64,000 bases of DNA, taken from an uncultured Lachnospiraceae bacterium (GTDB taxonomy: Bacteria > Bacillota > Clostridia > Lachnospirales > Lachnospiraceae). Below, in pieces: positions 50,757 through 59,261 of the stretch (position 1 is its first letter; every line of letters begins with the position of its first letter). The position numbers and the translations under genes are program-made. The DNA lies in NCBI GenBank assembly GCA_946414885.1, contig CAMKQH010000022.1, positions 1 to 64,000 on the forward strand. The letters run 5' to 3'. The notes under the pieces are model-generated. The model was given only the letters and a program-made list of their open reading frames with translations, searched no databases and was not told the DNA's origin.

Positions 50757-51374
50757 TCATGCAACGCCGATCATAAAAAAGGGAATCACGGTGAGCAGCA
50801 GGGCGACTGCGCCAATGATGATCAAAAGGATTGGCAGGAAGTTCTTTTTTAGCTTCTCCTTGTATTTCCGCTGTAAAACCTGCAGGCGTTCCGTCGTATA
50901 CAGGATGCTTGCGGACAGCGCCAAATAGACGAGCAGAATGCAGATTTTCTTGATGATGGTCACGGGAGTGCTGTCCGCAGGGCCAAAATTGTTTAGGCAG
51001 ACGTCGATAATGATGGCGATCAGACCAATGATGGCGTAGATTCTTGTCCGCAAGGCCATTTTTTCCTTGTCGGAATCCACGTACAGAGCCACTTCCTGCA
51101 GCTGCGCCTTTTGTTCTTCATTTGCAACAGGGTCTTCCTCGCCGGGCTTCGTTTCCTCGGGAGGCTTTCTCTCCCCGTTTAGGATCTCGCGCACGTCCAG
51201 CTGATAATAATCTGCAATTTCCAATAATAAACTGACGTCAGGCATGTTGCTCCCGGTCTCCCATCTTGAGACCGTACGGTTGGTCACCTGAAAGACCTCC
51301 GCGAGCTGCTCTTGCGTCAGATTTTTTTCTTTTCGAAGTTCTCTTAAAAAAGCACCTACTTTTACCGTATCCAT
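50757..51374 (-). CDS. Membrane-anchored XRE-family regulator
   Basis: A 205-aa protein: N-terminal XRE helix-turn-helix (about residues 5-62; LRELRKEKNLTQEQLAEVFQ, TNRTVSRWETGSNMPDVSLL), an acidic linker (about 65-95) and three membrane helices (about 108-125, 138-158, 180-203). Membrane-tethered XRE proteins are common in Clostridia and usually control nearby envelope or export genes. Its start is 88 bp from the palindrome at 51462, and the same palindrome lies before the ABC exporter. It is therefore a good candidate for the shared regulator, but the link is inference. Confidence 0.85.
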   Translation of the reverse strand: MDTVKVGAFLRELRKEKNLTQEQLAEVFQVTNRTVSRWETGSNMPDVSLLLEIADYYQLDVREILNGERKPPEETKPGEEDPVANEEQKAQLQEVALYVDSDKEKMALRTRIYAIIGLIAIIIDVCLNNFGPADSTPVTIIKKICILLVYLALSASILYTTERLQVLQRKYKEKLKKNFLPILLIIIGAVALLLTVIPFFMIGVA

Positions 51375-51461
51375 TTTTTACTCCCTGAAAATGAATTTCT
51401 TCTGTATAGATTACCATGATTTTTGTAGGAAGGGAAGTGTAAATTTGACCAAAACCGCCTA

Positions 51462-51477
51462 TGGACAAGCTTGTCCA
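51462..51477. promoter_or_regulatory. 16-bp palindrome, operator copy 2
   Basis: TGGACAAGCTTGTCCA lies between the leftward XRE gene and the rightward CPBP protease gene. It is an exact match to the core of the palindrome at 49701. Confidence 0.7.
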
Positions 51478-51597
51478 ATCCTTAAAAATCAAGGAATTCC
51501 TGCATCACGTCCTGTATTTTCCCAAGAGGAATTGTTATTCTCGGTTCAAGAGTTGCGAGATGAAAGCAACATTCAAAAAACATGAAAAGAGGAAAAG

Positions 51598-52446
51598 ATG
51601 ATGGAAAAAGAATTTGCTATGGAAAAGAAGGAAAATGAAATTACCGGAATGCAGAAGCTGAGGAAAGGGATGTTAGTCATCCTTGCCATCGCATTTGGGG
51701 TTGGCGGCAGCATTCTTGTGGGACTGCTGTTTGGAAAGCCGGTCAAGGCGCTTTTCCCGAATCGGTTTGTTCAGGAATTCGTTTTGGAAGCCCTGTCTGC
51801 CGTGCTTGCGTTGGTATTGATCTTCTTATTTCAAAAGAAAAAAGTGCTGAAGTTTTCTGCAGAGGGCATGGCAGAAGGAACGTACTGCGGCATGGCGTGG
51901 ATCCTTTTTCCCTTGATTGCCGTTGGCGGCGTGATTTTTGATCTGTTAAATGAAACCGGTCTGCAGATGATCAGCGGGGGAGAGATCACGGCGCTTTTGC
52001 TCCAGTGCGTTATGATCGGCATATTTGAAGAGTTTGTTTTCCGCGGCGTTGCGCAGGAGCTTGCCTTTGATCTGTTTGGTTCAAAGACCAAAAAGCAGGC
52101 CAGACGCGCCATCGTTTTAGTGGCCTTTTTATTCGGTGCAATGCACCTAATCAACGCCCTGCAGCCGGAGATCACCATCCAGGCGGCCCTGATGCAGGCG
52201 ATTTCCGTCTTTGGCGTCGGACTTGTCTATGGCGCAATCTTTTACCGTTCCGGAAGATGCATCTGGCCCTGCGTCATTTTCCACGCCCTTCAGGATGCCT
52301 CCGCATTCGTAGCCAGCGGCGTGCTCTTTGGCACAACGCAGGAGCAGGCCATTGGAAATACGAGCCTTAGCCAGGCCATTTACTCCCTTCTCTTTGTCGC
52401 TTGGTTTATCTATCTGATGAGAGAGCGGCATGAGGAAGAAGCGTAA
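51598..52446 (+). CDS. CPBP-family intramembrane metalloprotease
   Basis: A 282-aa protein with about eight membrane helices and the CPBP/Abi motifs: FEEFVFRGVAQEL (E-E-x-x-x-R-G; metal-binding and catalytic Glu), FLFGAMHLIN (F-x-x-x-H) and a later CVIFHALQDASAF (H-x-x-x-D/N). Members cut membrane peptides or act in bacteriocin immunity and maturation. ATG 51598 follows GAGGAAAAG; ATG 51601 or 51619 are alternatives. The promoter region is paralogous to that of the 51-aa peptide, suggesting common control. Confidence 0.9.
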   Translation: MMEKEFAMEKKENEITGMQKLRKGMLVILAIAFGVGGSILVGLLFGKPVKALFPNRFVQEFVLEALSAVLALVLIFLFQKKKVLKFSAEGMAEGTYCGMAWILFPLIAVGGVIFDLLNETGLQMISGGEITALLLQCVMIGIFEEFVFRGVAQELAFDLFGSKTKKQARRAIVLVAFLFGAMHLINALQPEITIQAALMQAISVFGVGLVYGAIFYRSGRCIWPCVIFHALQDASAFVASGVLFGTTQEQAIGNTSLSQAIYSLLFVAWFIYLMRERHEEEA

Positions 52447-52488
52447 GTGCATCTTGCCTTCAAAAAATGCATCTCACCAGCCAAAAGA

Positions 52489-52517
52489 TTGAACTGCCCC
52501 GGATGCTTTCCTATAAT
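52489..52517 (+). promoter_or_regulatory. Promoter of the hydrolase gene
   Basis: TTGAAC at 52489-52494, a 17-bp spacer and TATAAT at 52512-52517, 55 bp before the ATG at 52572. Confidence 0.75.
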
Positions 52518-52571
52518 GACGTTAACGAGGAGCCAAAAGTAAGGCTTCGCAAAGGATAAGGAGAGTAAACG

Positions 52572-54086
52572 ATGGGAGTTGTATTATTTATTATTTTGAT
52601 AGGTTTGGAGCTGGGCCTATGCTTTTGGACGCTAACAAAGCATAAGGAAACGGGGAAGTGGGTGAAAAACCGGCTGCTTGTCACGGGAGTGCAGTGGGGC
52701 GTGATCGCGTTTTTGGTATTGCTGCCCATAGGCAATAAGTGGCTCCGGCTCGGGGGATGCTTTGTGATCTTGGGCATTCGCCTTTTGATTGACGTCATCC
52801 GGTTTTTGAAGAAGCGTAAACAAGGAGGGCCGAAGACGGAACAAGGAACCTCCGCTAAGCGGGATGGACATCTTCGCGGCAAGGCAAAAACCATCACGGC
52901 AGCCGTGACGGGCTGCATCGTGATCGCGATTTCCCTGTTTCCGGCATTTGCGTTTACGGGGTATGAGGGCCTGCCGACGTCGGGAAGCTATGACGTGGGA
53001 ATGGTGCAGGCGATCCTTGTGGATGAGAACAGGCTGGAGGCCTTTGAAGGAGACGGAAGTCACCGAGAGGTTCCGATTTACGTGTATTATCCGGAAAAGC
53101 GAAGGGCGGAGCGTGGAAAAAAGGCGGAGAATTCCGTAGCGGACGGCAAATTTCCTTTGATTTTCTTCTCTCACGGAGCCTTCGGATATTATCAGAGCAA
53201 TTCCTCCACCTATATGGAGCTTGCGAGTCACGGCTACGTCGTGATCAGCATGGATCATCCCTATCATTCCTTTTTCACAAAGGATACGGAGGGAAAGACC
53301 ATTCTCGTGAATCCTGAGTTCATTCAAACGGCGCTTCGCGTGGGAAATGCGGAGGATGGAGAGATTCCAGAGGAGGAGATTTTTACGACGACGCGGGATT
53401 GGATGCAGCTTCGCGAGGAGGACATGAGCTTTGTCATCGATGAGGTGAGGCGGCAGAGTGCGGCATTTGAAGGACTTGACGGCATGAGCGTGGCGGAAGG
53501 CCGTTCGGTGAAAGCAGATGCAGCGGAAAACAAGACAGCAGGCTTTGGCACCGCATGGCATTTGGAAAGCAAAGGCGACGCGGAGACCTGGAAGCAGGTG
53601 CTTTCTTCTATCGACGTGGAGAAGGTGGGTCTAATGGGGCATTCCTTAGGCGGTGCGACGAGCGTGACGATCGGCAGGCTGAAAAGTGACGTCGTGGATG
53701 CAGTGATCGACCTGGACGGCACCATGCTGGGGGAGCAGCTTTCTTATGATAATGGGACATATCAGTATCTGTCGGAGCCTTATCCCGTGCCATTACTTGC
53801 AATCAACAACGAGAATCATCAAAAGGATCTTGAAGAATATGGCGCTTTGTACGTAAATGGCGCCGTGCTTGCAAACGCAAAGGACGCAAGGTATACTTAC
53901 TTTAAGGGAAGCGGACACATGAATTTCACGGATCTGCCCCTGATTTCGCCGTTCCTTGCCTCTTGGCTCAGAACGGGGAGCATTGACGCAAAGGAATGCG
54001 TTGAAACCATGAACGGAATCATATTGCAATTCTTTGATCACTATTTAAGGGGAACGGGTGAGTTGCAGATCCAAGAGTGTTATTAA
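52572..54086 (+). CDS. Membrane-anchored alpha/beta hydrolase (PAF-acetylhydrolase-like)
   Basis: A 504-aa protein with three N-terminal membrane helices (about residues 2-22, 35-70, 110-130) and a large hydrolase domain. It shows IFFSHGAFGYYQSNSSTYME (oxyanion strand), VISMDHPYHSFF, nucleophile GHSLGGATS and the late catalytic His in KGSGHMNFTD. The pattern resembles the platelet-activating-factor acetylhydrolase/isoform II family of serine hydrolases. It has its own promoter. The substrate is unknown; a lipid or ester at the membrane face is plausible. Confidence 0.85.
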   Translation: MGVVLFIILIGLELGLCFWTLTKHKETGKWVKNRLLVTGVQWGVIAFLVLLPIGNKWLRLGGCFVILGIRLLIDVIRFLKKRKQGGPKTEQGTSAKRDGHLRGKAKTITAAVTGCIVIAISLFPAFAFTGYEGLPTSGSYDVGMVQAILVDENRLEAFEGDGSHREVPIYVYYPEKRRAERGKKAENSVADGKFPLIFFSHGAFGYYQSNSSTYMELASHGYVVISMDHPYHSFFTKDTEGKTILVNPEFIQTALRVGNAEDGEIPEEEIFTTTRDWMQLREEDMSFVIDEVRRQSAAFEGLDGMSVAEGRSVKADAAENKTAGFGTAWHLESKGDAETWKQVLSSIDVEKVGLMGHSLGGATSVTIGRLKSDVVDAVIDLDGTMLGEQLSYDNGTYQYLSEPYPVPLLAINNENHQKDLEEYGALYVNGAVLANAKDARYTYFKGSGHMNFTDLPLISPFLASWLRTGSIDAKECVETMNGIILQFFDHYLRGTGELQIQECY

Positions 54087-54174
54087 TGCGCAAGGGAATA
54101 TGGATCCAGGATTGCCATTAATGCACGCGGGAGAATGCGGATCCAGGATTTTTGATAATGAGCACGGAGTAAAC

Positions 54175-54618
54175 ATGGAGATTAAGATTTTCAAGGTTGG
54201 AAAAGAGAAGCCGGAGGAAGTGGAGATCCGCTGTCATGAGATGACGGAGGAGGTACGGGAGATTGTGGCCTTTGTCAAGACGCGGCAGGGTCAGCTCACT
54301 GGCATGCAGGAGGGAAAGCAGTATGAGGTCGCCGTGACGGACCTTGCATACGTTGAAGCGGTGGACAACAAGGTGTTCCTCTATACCCAAAAGCAGGTCT
54401 ATGAGACGCGGCAAAAGCTTTATGAACTGGAGGAGCTCTTGCGTGAGAAATATTTCCTGCGCGTCTCGAAATCCTTGCTTTTGAATTTGATGAAGGTGCA
54501 GTCCATAAAGCCTGCCATGAACGGACGGATGCTTGCGGTGCTTAGGGGCGGCGAGGAGATCATCATCACAAGAAAGTACGTGGCAGAGCTGAAAAAGGCG
54601 CTGCGGGGAGGATCATGA
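54175..54618 (+). CDS. Stand-alone LytTR DNA-binding regulator
   Basis: A 147-aa protein with a short N-terminal part and a C-terminal LytTR domain (about residues 48-145; VAVTDLAYVEAVDNKVFLYT, YFLRVSKSLLLNLMKVQSIK, IIITRKYVAELKKAL). There is no receiver domain. Such proteins are paired with DUF3021 membrane proteins, which hold the regulator at the membrane, exactly as here (4-bp overlap with the next gene). ATG 54175 follows CGGAG; longer in-frame extensions overlap the previous gene. Targets are probably local. Confidence 0.9.
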   Translation: MEIKIFKVGKEKPEEVEIRCHEMTEEVREIVAFVKTRQGQLTGMQEGKQYEVAVTDLAYVEAVDNKVFLYTQKQVYETRQKLYELEELLREKYFLRVSKSLLLNLMKVQSIKPAMNGRMLAVLRGGEEIIITRKYVAELKKALRGGS

Positions 54619-55058
54619 CCATGCAGGGAAAAGAATTTTGGATTGATTTTGTCAGAACGTTTTTTATGGTGACAACGCTGATCACGCTGGTCTTTTTTGT
54701 CGTTGGCCAGATCCTGGCGCCGGAGCAGACCTTCGGATATCAGGTCTTCTCTGCGCCGTTAGTCTATGCGCTCGTGGGTACCGTGCCAAACCTGGTATTG
54801 TATTCCAAGAGGGAACTTAGGGTGAAAGAGCTCTTACTCCGTAAGGTTTTGCAGCTCCTTTTGATCGAGGCCGGCGTTTCTTTTGTGGCGCTGTACGGCG
54901 CCGGCGAATACTGGAGACAGCCTGTCATGATCGCAACGCTTTTGGGAAGCATCTTTTTCGTTTACGTGGCAGCGACGTTCATCTCCTGGGTTGGGAATCT
55001 GCTGTCCGCCAAGGCCCTGGACCGCGAACTGGCGGAGTTCCAGAAGATGAACGGGTGA
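54615..55058 (+). CDS. DUF3021 membrane protein, partner of the LytTR regulator
   Basis: A 147-aa protein with four membrane helices (about residues 12-35, 47-65, 80-98, 105-128) and a short C-terminal tail (KALDRELAEFQKMNG). The size, topology and 4-bp overlap (ATGA) with the LytTR gene are typical of LytTR/DUF3021 pairs, in which the membrane protein restrains the regulator. It converges on the symporter gene. Confidence 0.88.
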   Translation: MTMQGKEFWIDFVRTFFMVTTLITLVFFVVGQILAPEQTFGYQVFSAPLVYALVGTVPNLVLYSKRELRVKELLLRKVLQLLLIEAGVSFVALYGAGEYWRQPVMIATLLGSIFFVYVAATFISWVGNLLSAKALDRELAEFQKMNG

Positions 55059-55080
55059 CCGGGCGTGCCACTGGGGCACG

Positions 55081-56496
55081 TCAGTCTTCCTTCCAGTACT
55101 CCAGTTCTTCTTCCTTCAGACCGATGTTTTTTCCCAGGAAAACAGGCTTTTCGCCTGTTTTCTTTTGGCTTTCGTAATCTTTCAGCGCGTCGATGGCAAC
55201 CTTGCCCAGGATCATGCAGGCCGGCAGATTGATCAGCGTCATCCCGCCCATGGTAATGTCTGCCAGCGCCCATGCAGCGCCCATCGGAATCACGGCACCT
55301 GCAAAGACAACGATGGCGCAGCAAACGTGAAAAACACGCATAAACGTCTTAGAGGGCGCTTTTTTGTGATTCAGGAAGATCAAGGCATTGTCAACGTAAT
55401 ATAAATTCCCCAACAGCGTCGTGAATGCAAACAAGGTCATGGCGATCGTAATAAACAGAGGGCCAACCTTTCCAAACACCGTTGAGATTGCATTCTGTAC
55501 GTAGGGTGCGCCGGATACGGCCTCGCTTCTCTCAACGCCACTGGCCAGACACATTAGTGCGGTTGCGGTACACAGAAGGAGCGTATCAATATATACGGAA
55601 AGCGTCTGGACCAGGCCCTGCTTTGCGGGGTGCGAAACCTTTGCGGATGCGGACGCATTCGGGGCCGAACCCACGCCGGCTTCATTGGAATACAAACCTC
55701 TTTTGATGCCGTATACCATGCAGGATCCGGCGACGCCGCCGAAAATAGCCTTAAAGTCAAAGGCATCTGCGAAAATCTGCCCAAACATGGCCGGCACCTG
55801 GCGAACGTGAAACAGAATCACGATCAGCGAAATGATCACGTAAGAGACGCCCATAAAAGGCACGATCAATCCGGTGAGCTTAACGATTCTTTTTCCGCCG
55901 CCCAGCAGGCAATAGCCCGTGCAGATGGCCAGAATCACGCCAATGATCAGCGGCGTGATCTTGGGATCATAGAAGGAATAGGCTTCAAAGGTGGATTGCA
56001 GATTATAAGAGCACAGAAGATTAAAGCCAACGGCATAGGTTGCAATCAGAAATATGCAGAAAATCGCTGCCAGGACCGGCGCGTGGAGCGCTCTTTCAAT
56101 GTAATATGCAGGACCGCCATAGCACTCGCCGTCCTCATTTTTTCTTTTGTAAATCTGTGCCAGCGTGCTTTCCACAAATGCGGAGGAGGCGCCGATGATG
56201 CACATGACCCACATCCAAAAGCATGCTCCGGGGCCGCCTAAGCAGATTGCCGTCGATACGCCCACAATATTTCCCGTACCAACGCGGGACGCCGTGGACA
56301 CCAGCATCGCCTGGAGCGAGGATACGTTCTTTTTGTCCTCCGGCGGCTCCGGCAAAAGGCGCAACGACTCAGGAAACAGCCGGATCTGAACGCCTTTTGT
56401 GAGTATCGTGAAATAAATGCCCGCAAGAGACATCACAATGATGAGAATGGGATAATACATCACCCCGTCAATTTTGTCCAGAAAATCAGTAATCAT
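55081..56496 (-). CDS. Alanine/glycine:cation symporter (AGCS family)
   Basis: A 471-aa protein with about ten to eleven membrane helices and AGCS signatures: LRLLPEPPEDKKNVSSLQAM, GTGNIVGVSTAICLGGPGAC, MWVMCIIGASSAFVESTLAQ, GLYSNEAGVGSAPNASASA. These transporters import alanine or glycine with Na+ or H+. The start at 56496 is preferred over one 17 codons upstream because AAGGGGG lies 7 bp before it on the minus strand. It is divergent from the glutathione peroxidase gene. Confidence 0.93.
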   Translation of the reverse strand: MITDFLDKIDGVMYYPILIIVMSLAGIYFTILTKGVQIRLFPESLRLLPEPPEDKKNVSSLQAMLVSTASRVGTGNIVGVSTAICLGGPGACFWMWVMCIIGASSAFVESTLAQIYKRKNEDGECYGGPAYYIERALHAPVLAAIFCIFLIATYAVGFNLLCSYNLQSTFEAYSFYDPKITPLIIGVILAICTGYCLLGGGKRIVKLTGLIVPFMGVSYVIISLIVILFHVRQVPAMFGQIFADAFDFKAIFGGVAGSCMVYGIKRGLYSNEAGVGSAPNASASAKVSHPAKQGLVQTLSVYIDTLLLCTATALMCLASGVERSEAVSGAPYVQNAISTVFGKVGPLFITIAMTLFAFTTLLGNLYYVDNALIFLNHKKAPSKTFMRVFHVCCAIVVFAGAVIPMGAAWALADITMGGMTLINLPACMILGKVAIDALKDYESQKKTGEKPVFLGKNIGLKEEELEYWKED

Positions 56497-56551
56497 TTTT
56501 CGCCCCCTTTTTCGATTTCGATAACCCGTCCGAATTAATTCTATCATGTGC

Positions 56552-56583
56552 CTAGGGAATCATCAAGTGAGATGATTCCCTAG
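56552..56583. promoter_or_regulatory. 13-bp perfect inverted repeat upstream of the symporter
   Basis: CTAGGGAATCATC / GATGATTCCCTAG around AAGTGA, 56 bp before the symporter start. With no T-run it is more likely an operator than a terminator. Confidence 0.5.
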
Positions 56584-56649
56584 TTTACGCAGAGAAATGT
56601 GGCAAAAAATCCAGCGAAAAAAAACGAACGAAAAAACGTAAAATAAGAG

Positions 56650-56684
56650 TTGACATGATAAATTATATTTGATACAATATAATT
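56650..56684 (+). promoter_or_regulatory. Promoter with overlapping OhrR-like operator
   Basis: TTGACA at 56650-56655, a 17-bp spacer and TACAAT at 56673-56678. A perfect inverted repeat, AATTATATT-N6-AATATAATT, covers 56661-56684 and overlaps the -10. This is the form and position expected of an OhrR/MarR-family operator, and the regulator is encoded in the same operon at 57410. Confidence 0.75.
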
Positions 56685-56779
56685 GCAACAAAGATAAAAC
56701 GAATTTCAAACTTGTATAATTTCTCGTGGCAGAGGAGATTATTAGAAAAGATAGCCCAAAAAGAAGGAGGACAAACAAA

Positions 56780-57322
56780 ATGGGATTTTATGATTATGTT
56801 GTTACCGCACCGGACGGGAAAGAGATTTCCATGAAGGAGTATCAGGGCAAGGTTGTTTTGGTGGTTAATACCGCTACTGGCTGTGGTTTCACGCCGCATT
56901 ATAAGGATTTGGAAGAGATGTATGAGAAGTTTCACGAGAAGGGCTTTGAGATCGTTGACGTGCCCTGCAATCAGTTTGCGGGACAGACCCCGGGAACGGA
57001 TGAGGAGATCCACGAATTCTGTACCCTAAAGTATCATACGCAATTTCCCCAGATGAAGAAAGCGGACGTCAACGGTGAGAATGAACTTCCGTTGTTCCGT
57101 TTTTTGAAGGATCAGAAAGGCTTTGATGGCTTTGGAAAAGGACCCGTTGCGCTGGCCATGAATGCGATGCTTGCAAAGATTGACAAGAATTACAAGAACA
57201 ATCCTGACGTCAAGTGGAACTTTACGAAGTTTGTGATCGACCGGGAAGGCAACGTGGTGGCACGCTTTGAGCCTACGATAAAGATGGATGAGGTCGCAAA
57301 GTGCGTGGAGGGACTTCTGTAA
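56780..57322 (+). CDS. Glutathione peroxidase-family thiol peroxidase
   Basis: A 180-aa protein with the GPx signatures LVVNTATGCGFTPHYKDLEE (peroxidatic Cys, not selenocysteine), EIVDVPCNQFAGQTPGTDEE (second Cys and the catalytic Gln) and KWNFTKFVIDREG (catalytic Trp-Asn). Enzymes of this type in Clostridia reduce peroxides mainly with thioredoxin, and a thioredoxin gene lies 0.7 kb downstream. ATG 56780 follows AGGAGG. It heads an operon with an OhrR-type regulator. Confidence 0.95.
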   Translation: MGFYDYVVTAPDGKEISMKEYQGKVVLVVNTATGCGFTPHYKDLEEMYEKFHEKGFEIVDVPCNQFAGQTPGTDEEIHEFCTLKYHTQFPQMKKADVNGENELPLFRFLKDQKGFDGFGKGPVALAMNAMLAKIDKNYKNNPDVKWNFTKFVIDREGNVVARFEPTIKMDEVAKCVEGLL

Positions 57323-57409
57323 AAACAGGCAGAAGGATTGGCAGGAAGCAAAAGAGCCGGAAAGCAGCCAGTCGGATTTACGGGATGCCGGAAGAGGGAG
57401 GAAATGCAA

Positions 57410-57841
57410 GTGTCACAACCATATGAACAACTAAAGCTAGAGAATCAGCTATGTTTTCCGCTTTACGCGTGTGCGCGTAAGATAATGGGTTTATATACGC
57501 CGGTCTTAAAGCCTCTTGGACTTACGTATACGCAGTACATTGTGTTTATGGTTCTTTGGGAAAAGGAAAAGGTGAGCGTTGGCGAGTTGGGAAAGGCACT
57601 TCATCTCGATGCGGGAACGCTGACGCCGCTTTTGAAGAATTTGGAAAAAAACGGTTACATTACCCGGGAGCGCATGAAGGAAGATGAGCGCGTGACCATG
57701 ATCTGCATCACGAAGAAGGGCGATGAACTGAAGGAGGCCTGCAAGGATATTCCGGGAAAGGTTGCAACGGCCTGCGGCCGTCTGGATCCGGAGAAGGCGA
57801 AAGTGCTTTATGACATTTTATATGGACTTTTGGAGAATTAA
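57410..57841 (+). CDS. MarR/OhrR-type peroxide-sensing repressor
   Basis: A 143-aa winged-helix protein: the MarR core LTYTQYIVFMVLWEKEKVSV, LGKALHLDAGTLTPLLKNLE, and wing RERMKEDERVTMICITKKG. An N-terminal Cys in NQLCFPLYACARK matches the peroxide-sensing Cys of OhrR proteins. GTG 57410 is preferred because GGGAGG lies 9 bp upstream; an ATG at 57404 is too close to it. It follows the glutathione peroxidase by 87 bp and probably controls that operon through the inverted repeat at 56661. Confidence 0.9.
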   Translation: MSQPYEQLKLENQLCFPLYACARKIMGLYTPVLKPLGLTYTQYIVFMVLWEKEKVSVGELGKALHLDAGTLTPLLKNLEKNGYITRERMKEDERVTMICITKKGDELKEACKDIPGKVATACGRLDPEKAKVLYDILYGLLEN

Positions 57842-57876
57842 GATGGACATGAGTGCTTGTGATAAGTAAAATGAAA

Positions 57877-57905
57877 TTGCAAAGAACGAAACAAAATGAC
57901 ATAAT
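57877..57905 (+). promoter_or_regulatory. Promoter of the thioredoxin gene
   Basis: TTGCAA at 57877-57882, a 17-bp spacer and CATAAT at 57900-57905, giving a 5' leader of about 100 bases before the ATG at 58014. Confidence 0.55.
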
Positions 57906-58013
57906 AAAAGAGTTTTGAGGCACACTAACAATGAGCGCAGAGCTGGATGCAAGAGGCTTGAGGTACCACAAAAAGAAAGGATTCCGGCGAGGGCCGGAGA
58001 AGGGGTGAAGCTT

Positions 58014-58331
58014 ATGGAATACAGATTTACAAAGGACAATTTTGAGGAAGAGGTAGTGAACAGCAGCGTTCCCGTACTGGTTGACTTTTATGCGGACTGG
58101 TGCGGTCCCTGCAAGATGATGGGACCCGTTGTGGAGAAGCTTGCTGAGGAATATGAAGGCAAGGCAAAGGTTGGCAAGGTGAACGTGGATGACGAGGAAG
58201 AGCTTGCCGCAAGATTCAACGTGATGAGCATTCCGTTCTTCGCAGTGATCAAGGACGGCAAATTGGTGGACAGCAGCCTTGGCGCAACAACCAAGGACGC
58301 CCTTGCCGCAAAGCTGGACGCAGTTCTGTAA
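58014..58331 (+). CDS. trxA: Thioredoxin
   Basis: A 105-aa protein of standard thioredoxin length with the active site DFYADWCGPCKMMGP, the conserved VNVDDEEELAARFNVMSIPF (cis-Pro) and a final helix. It reduces disulfides of peroxidases and other proteins; the neighbouring glutathione peroxidase is a plausible client. ATG 58014 follows AAGGGGTG. It has its own promoter. Confidence 0.96.
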   Translation: MEYRFTKDNFEEEVVNSSVPVLVDFYADWCGPCKMMGPVVEKLAEEYEGKAKVGKVNVDDEEELAARFNVMSIPFFAVIKDGKLVDSSLGATTKDALAAKLDAVL

Positions 58332-58413
58332 CACACTTTAAACGATTGACAAAAGCCAGGTAACGTGCTAAAAGGGAATCATTGATCATTGAGAAAAGAA
58401 AGGATCGGACGTT

Positions 58414-58953
58414 ATGAAAACATTGATCATTTATACCTCACAGACTGGCTTTACGAAGAAATATGCGCAGTGGCTCGCAGAGAAAACCAACGGCGAAGTG
58501 CTGGAGCTGAAAGAAGCCAAAAAGAAGGATGAAGCTTTCTTTGACGAATATCAGGCGATCGCATACGGCGGGTGGGCCGTGGCCGAAAAGGTAGCGCAGG
58601 TGGATTGGTTCTTAGGCAAGGTTTCTGGGTGGAAGGAAAAGCGCCTGGCAATCTTTGTCGTGGGTGCGAACGTCAGCGACAGTCCCATGACCCAAAAGAT
58701 GCTGGATGGCGTCCTGACGGCAGAGCAAAAGTCCTACGTGAAAATATTCTATTGCCAGGGAGGACTTTGCTATGAGAAGTTAAATCTTCCGAACAGATTG
58801 GCGATGAAGGCCTTTGCCTCCATGCTCAAGAAAAAGAAGGACGCTACGGAAGAATTAAAGCAGATGGGAGAGCTGATCTCCAATTCCTTTGACGCTTCCG
58901 ATGAAAAGTACGTTGAACCGATCTCGGAATGGCTTCAGGGTGCGCAGTTTTAG
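58414..58953 (+). CDS. Flavodoxin-fold protein (menaquinone-dependent protoporphyrinogen-oxidase-like)
   Basis: A 179-aa protein with a flavodoxin phosphate loop, IIYTSQTGFTKKYAQWLAEK, a second strand YQAIAYGGWAVAEKVAQVDW, and IFVVGANVSDSP, the layout of the flavodoxin_5/HemG-like group. It should bind FMN and act as a cytoplasmic electron carrier or reductase. AAAGGATCGG precedes the ATG. It is 82 bp after thioredoxin, so the two redox genes may be cotranscribed. Confidence 0.88.
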   Translation: MKTLIIYTSQTGFTKKYAQWLAEKTNGEVLELKEAKKKDEAFFDEYQAIAYGGWAVAEKVAQVDWFLGKVSGWKEKRLAIFVVGANVSDSPMTQKMLDGVLTAEQKSYVKIFYCQGGLCYEKLNLPNRLAMKAFASMLKKKKDATEELKQMGELISNSFDASDEKYVEPISEWLQGAQF

Positions 58954-58967
58954 GGATTTCCCCTTTC

Positions 58968-59010
58968 TTGACAGGCGTTGAGGAATTAACAATATACCCG
59001 AACGGGTATA
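58968..59010 (+). promoter_or_regulatory. Promoter and palindromic operator of the HipB-like gene
   Basis: TTGACA at 58968-58973, a 17-bp spacer and AATATA at 58991-58996. The perfect inverted repeat TATACCCG-AA-CGGGTATA at 58993-59010 overlaps the -10. This is the autoregulatory arrangement of HipB-type antitoxins. Confidence 0.7.
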
Positions 59011-59014
59011 AAAC

Positions 59015-59254
59015 ATTACAGAAAATAAAATAGCAAAATACGTAAAAACAGAAAGAATGAAGGATGGTCTTACACAGGAAGAGTTTGCGCTCAGGTCTGG
59101 TTTGGGATTGCGTTTTGTCAGGGATTTGGAGCAGGGAAAGGAGACCGTGCGGCTTGACAAGGTAAATCAGGCGCTGAGAATGTTTGGAATGGAGACGGTT
59201 CCGGGCGAGATCGACAGAGAGGATTTGTTGAAGAAATCGGATGGCGCAGATTAA
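59015..59254 (+). CDS. HipB-like XRE regulator without a HipA partner
   Basis: The frame encodes an XRE helix-turn-helix (KDGLTQEEFALRSGLGLRFV, then RDLEQGKETVRLDKVNQALR) matching HipB-type antitoxins. Homology-like sequence (ITENKIAKYVKTER) extends back to 59015, where the only possible start is ATT; the first ATG is at 59057, inside the first helix. So either a non-standard start is used or the gene has lost its start. No hipA toxin follows, although the operator in front is intact: an orphan antitoxin or solitary regulator. Confidence 0.65.
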   Translation: MTENKIAKYVKTERMKDGLTQEEFALRSGLGLRFVRDLEQGKETVRLDKVNQALRMFGMETVPGEIDREDLLKKSDGAD

Positions 59255-59261
59255 AAAGTTC

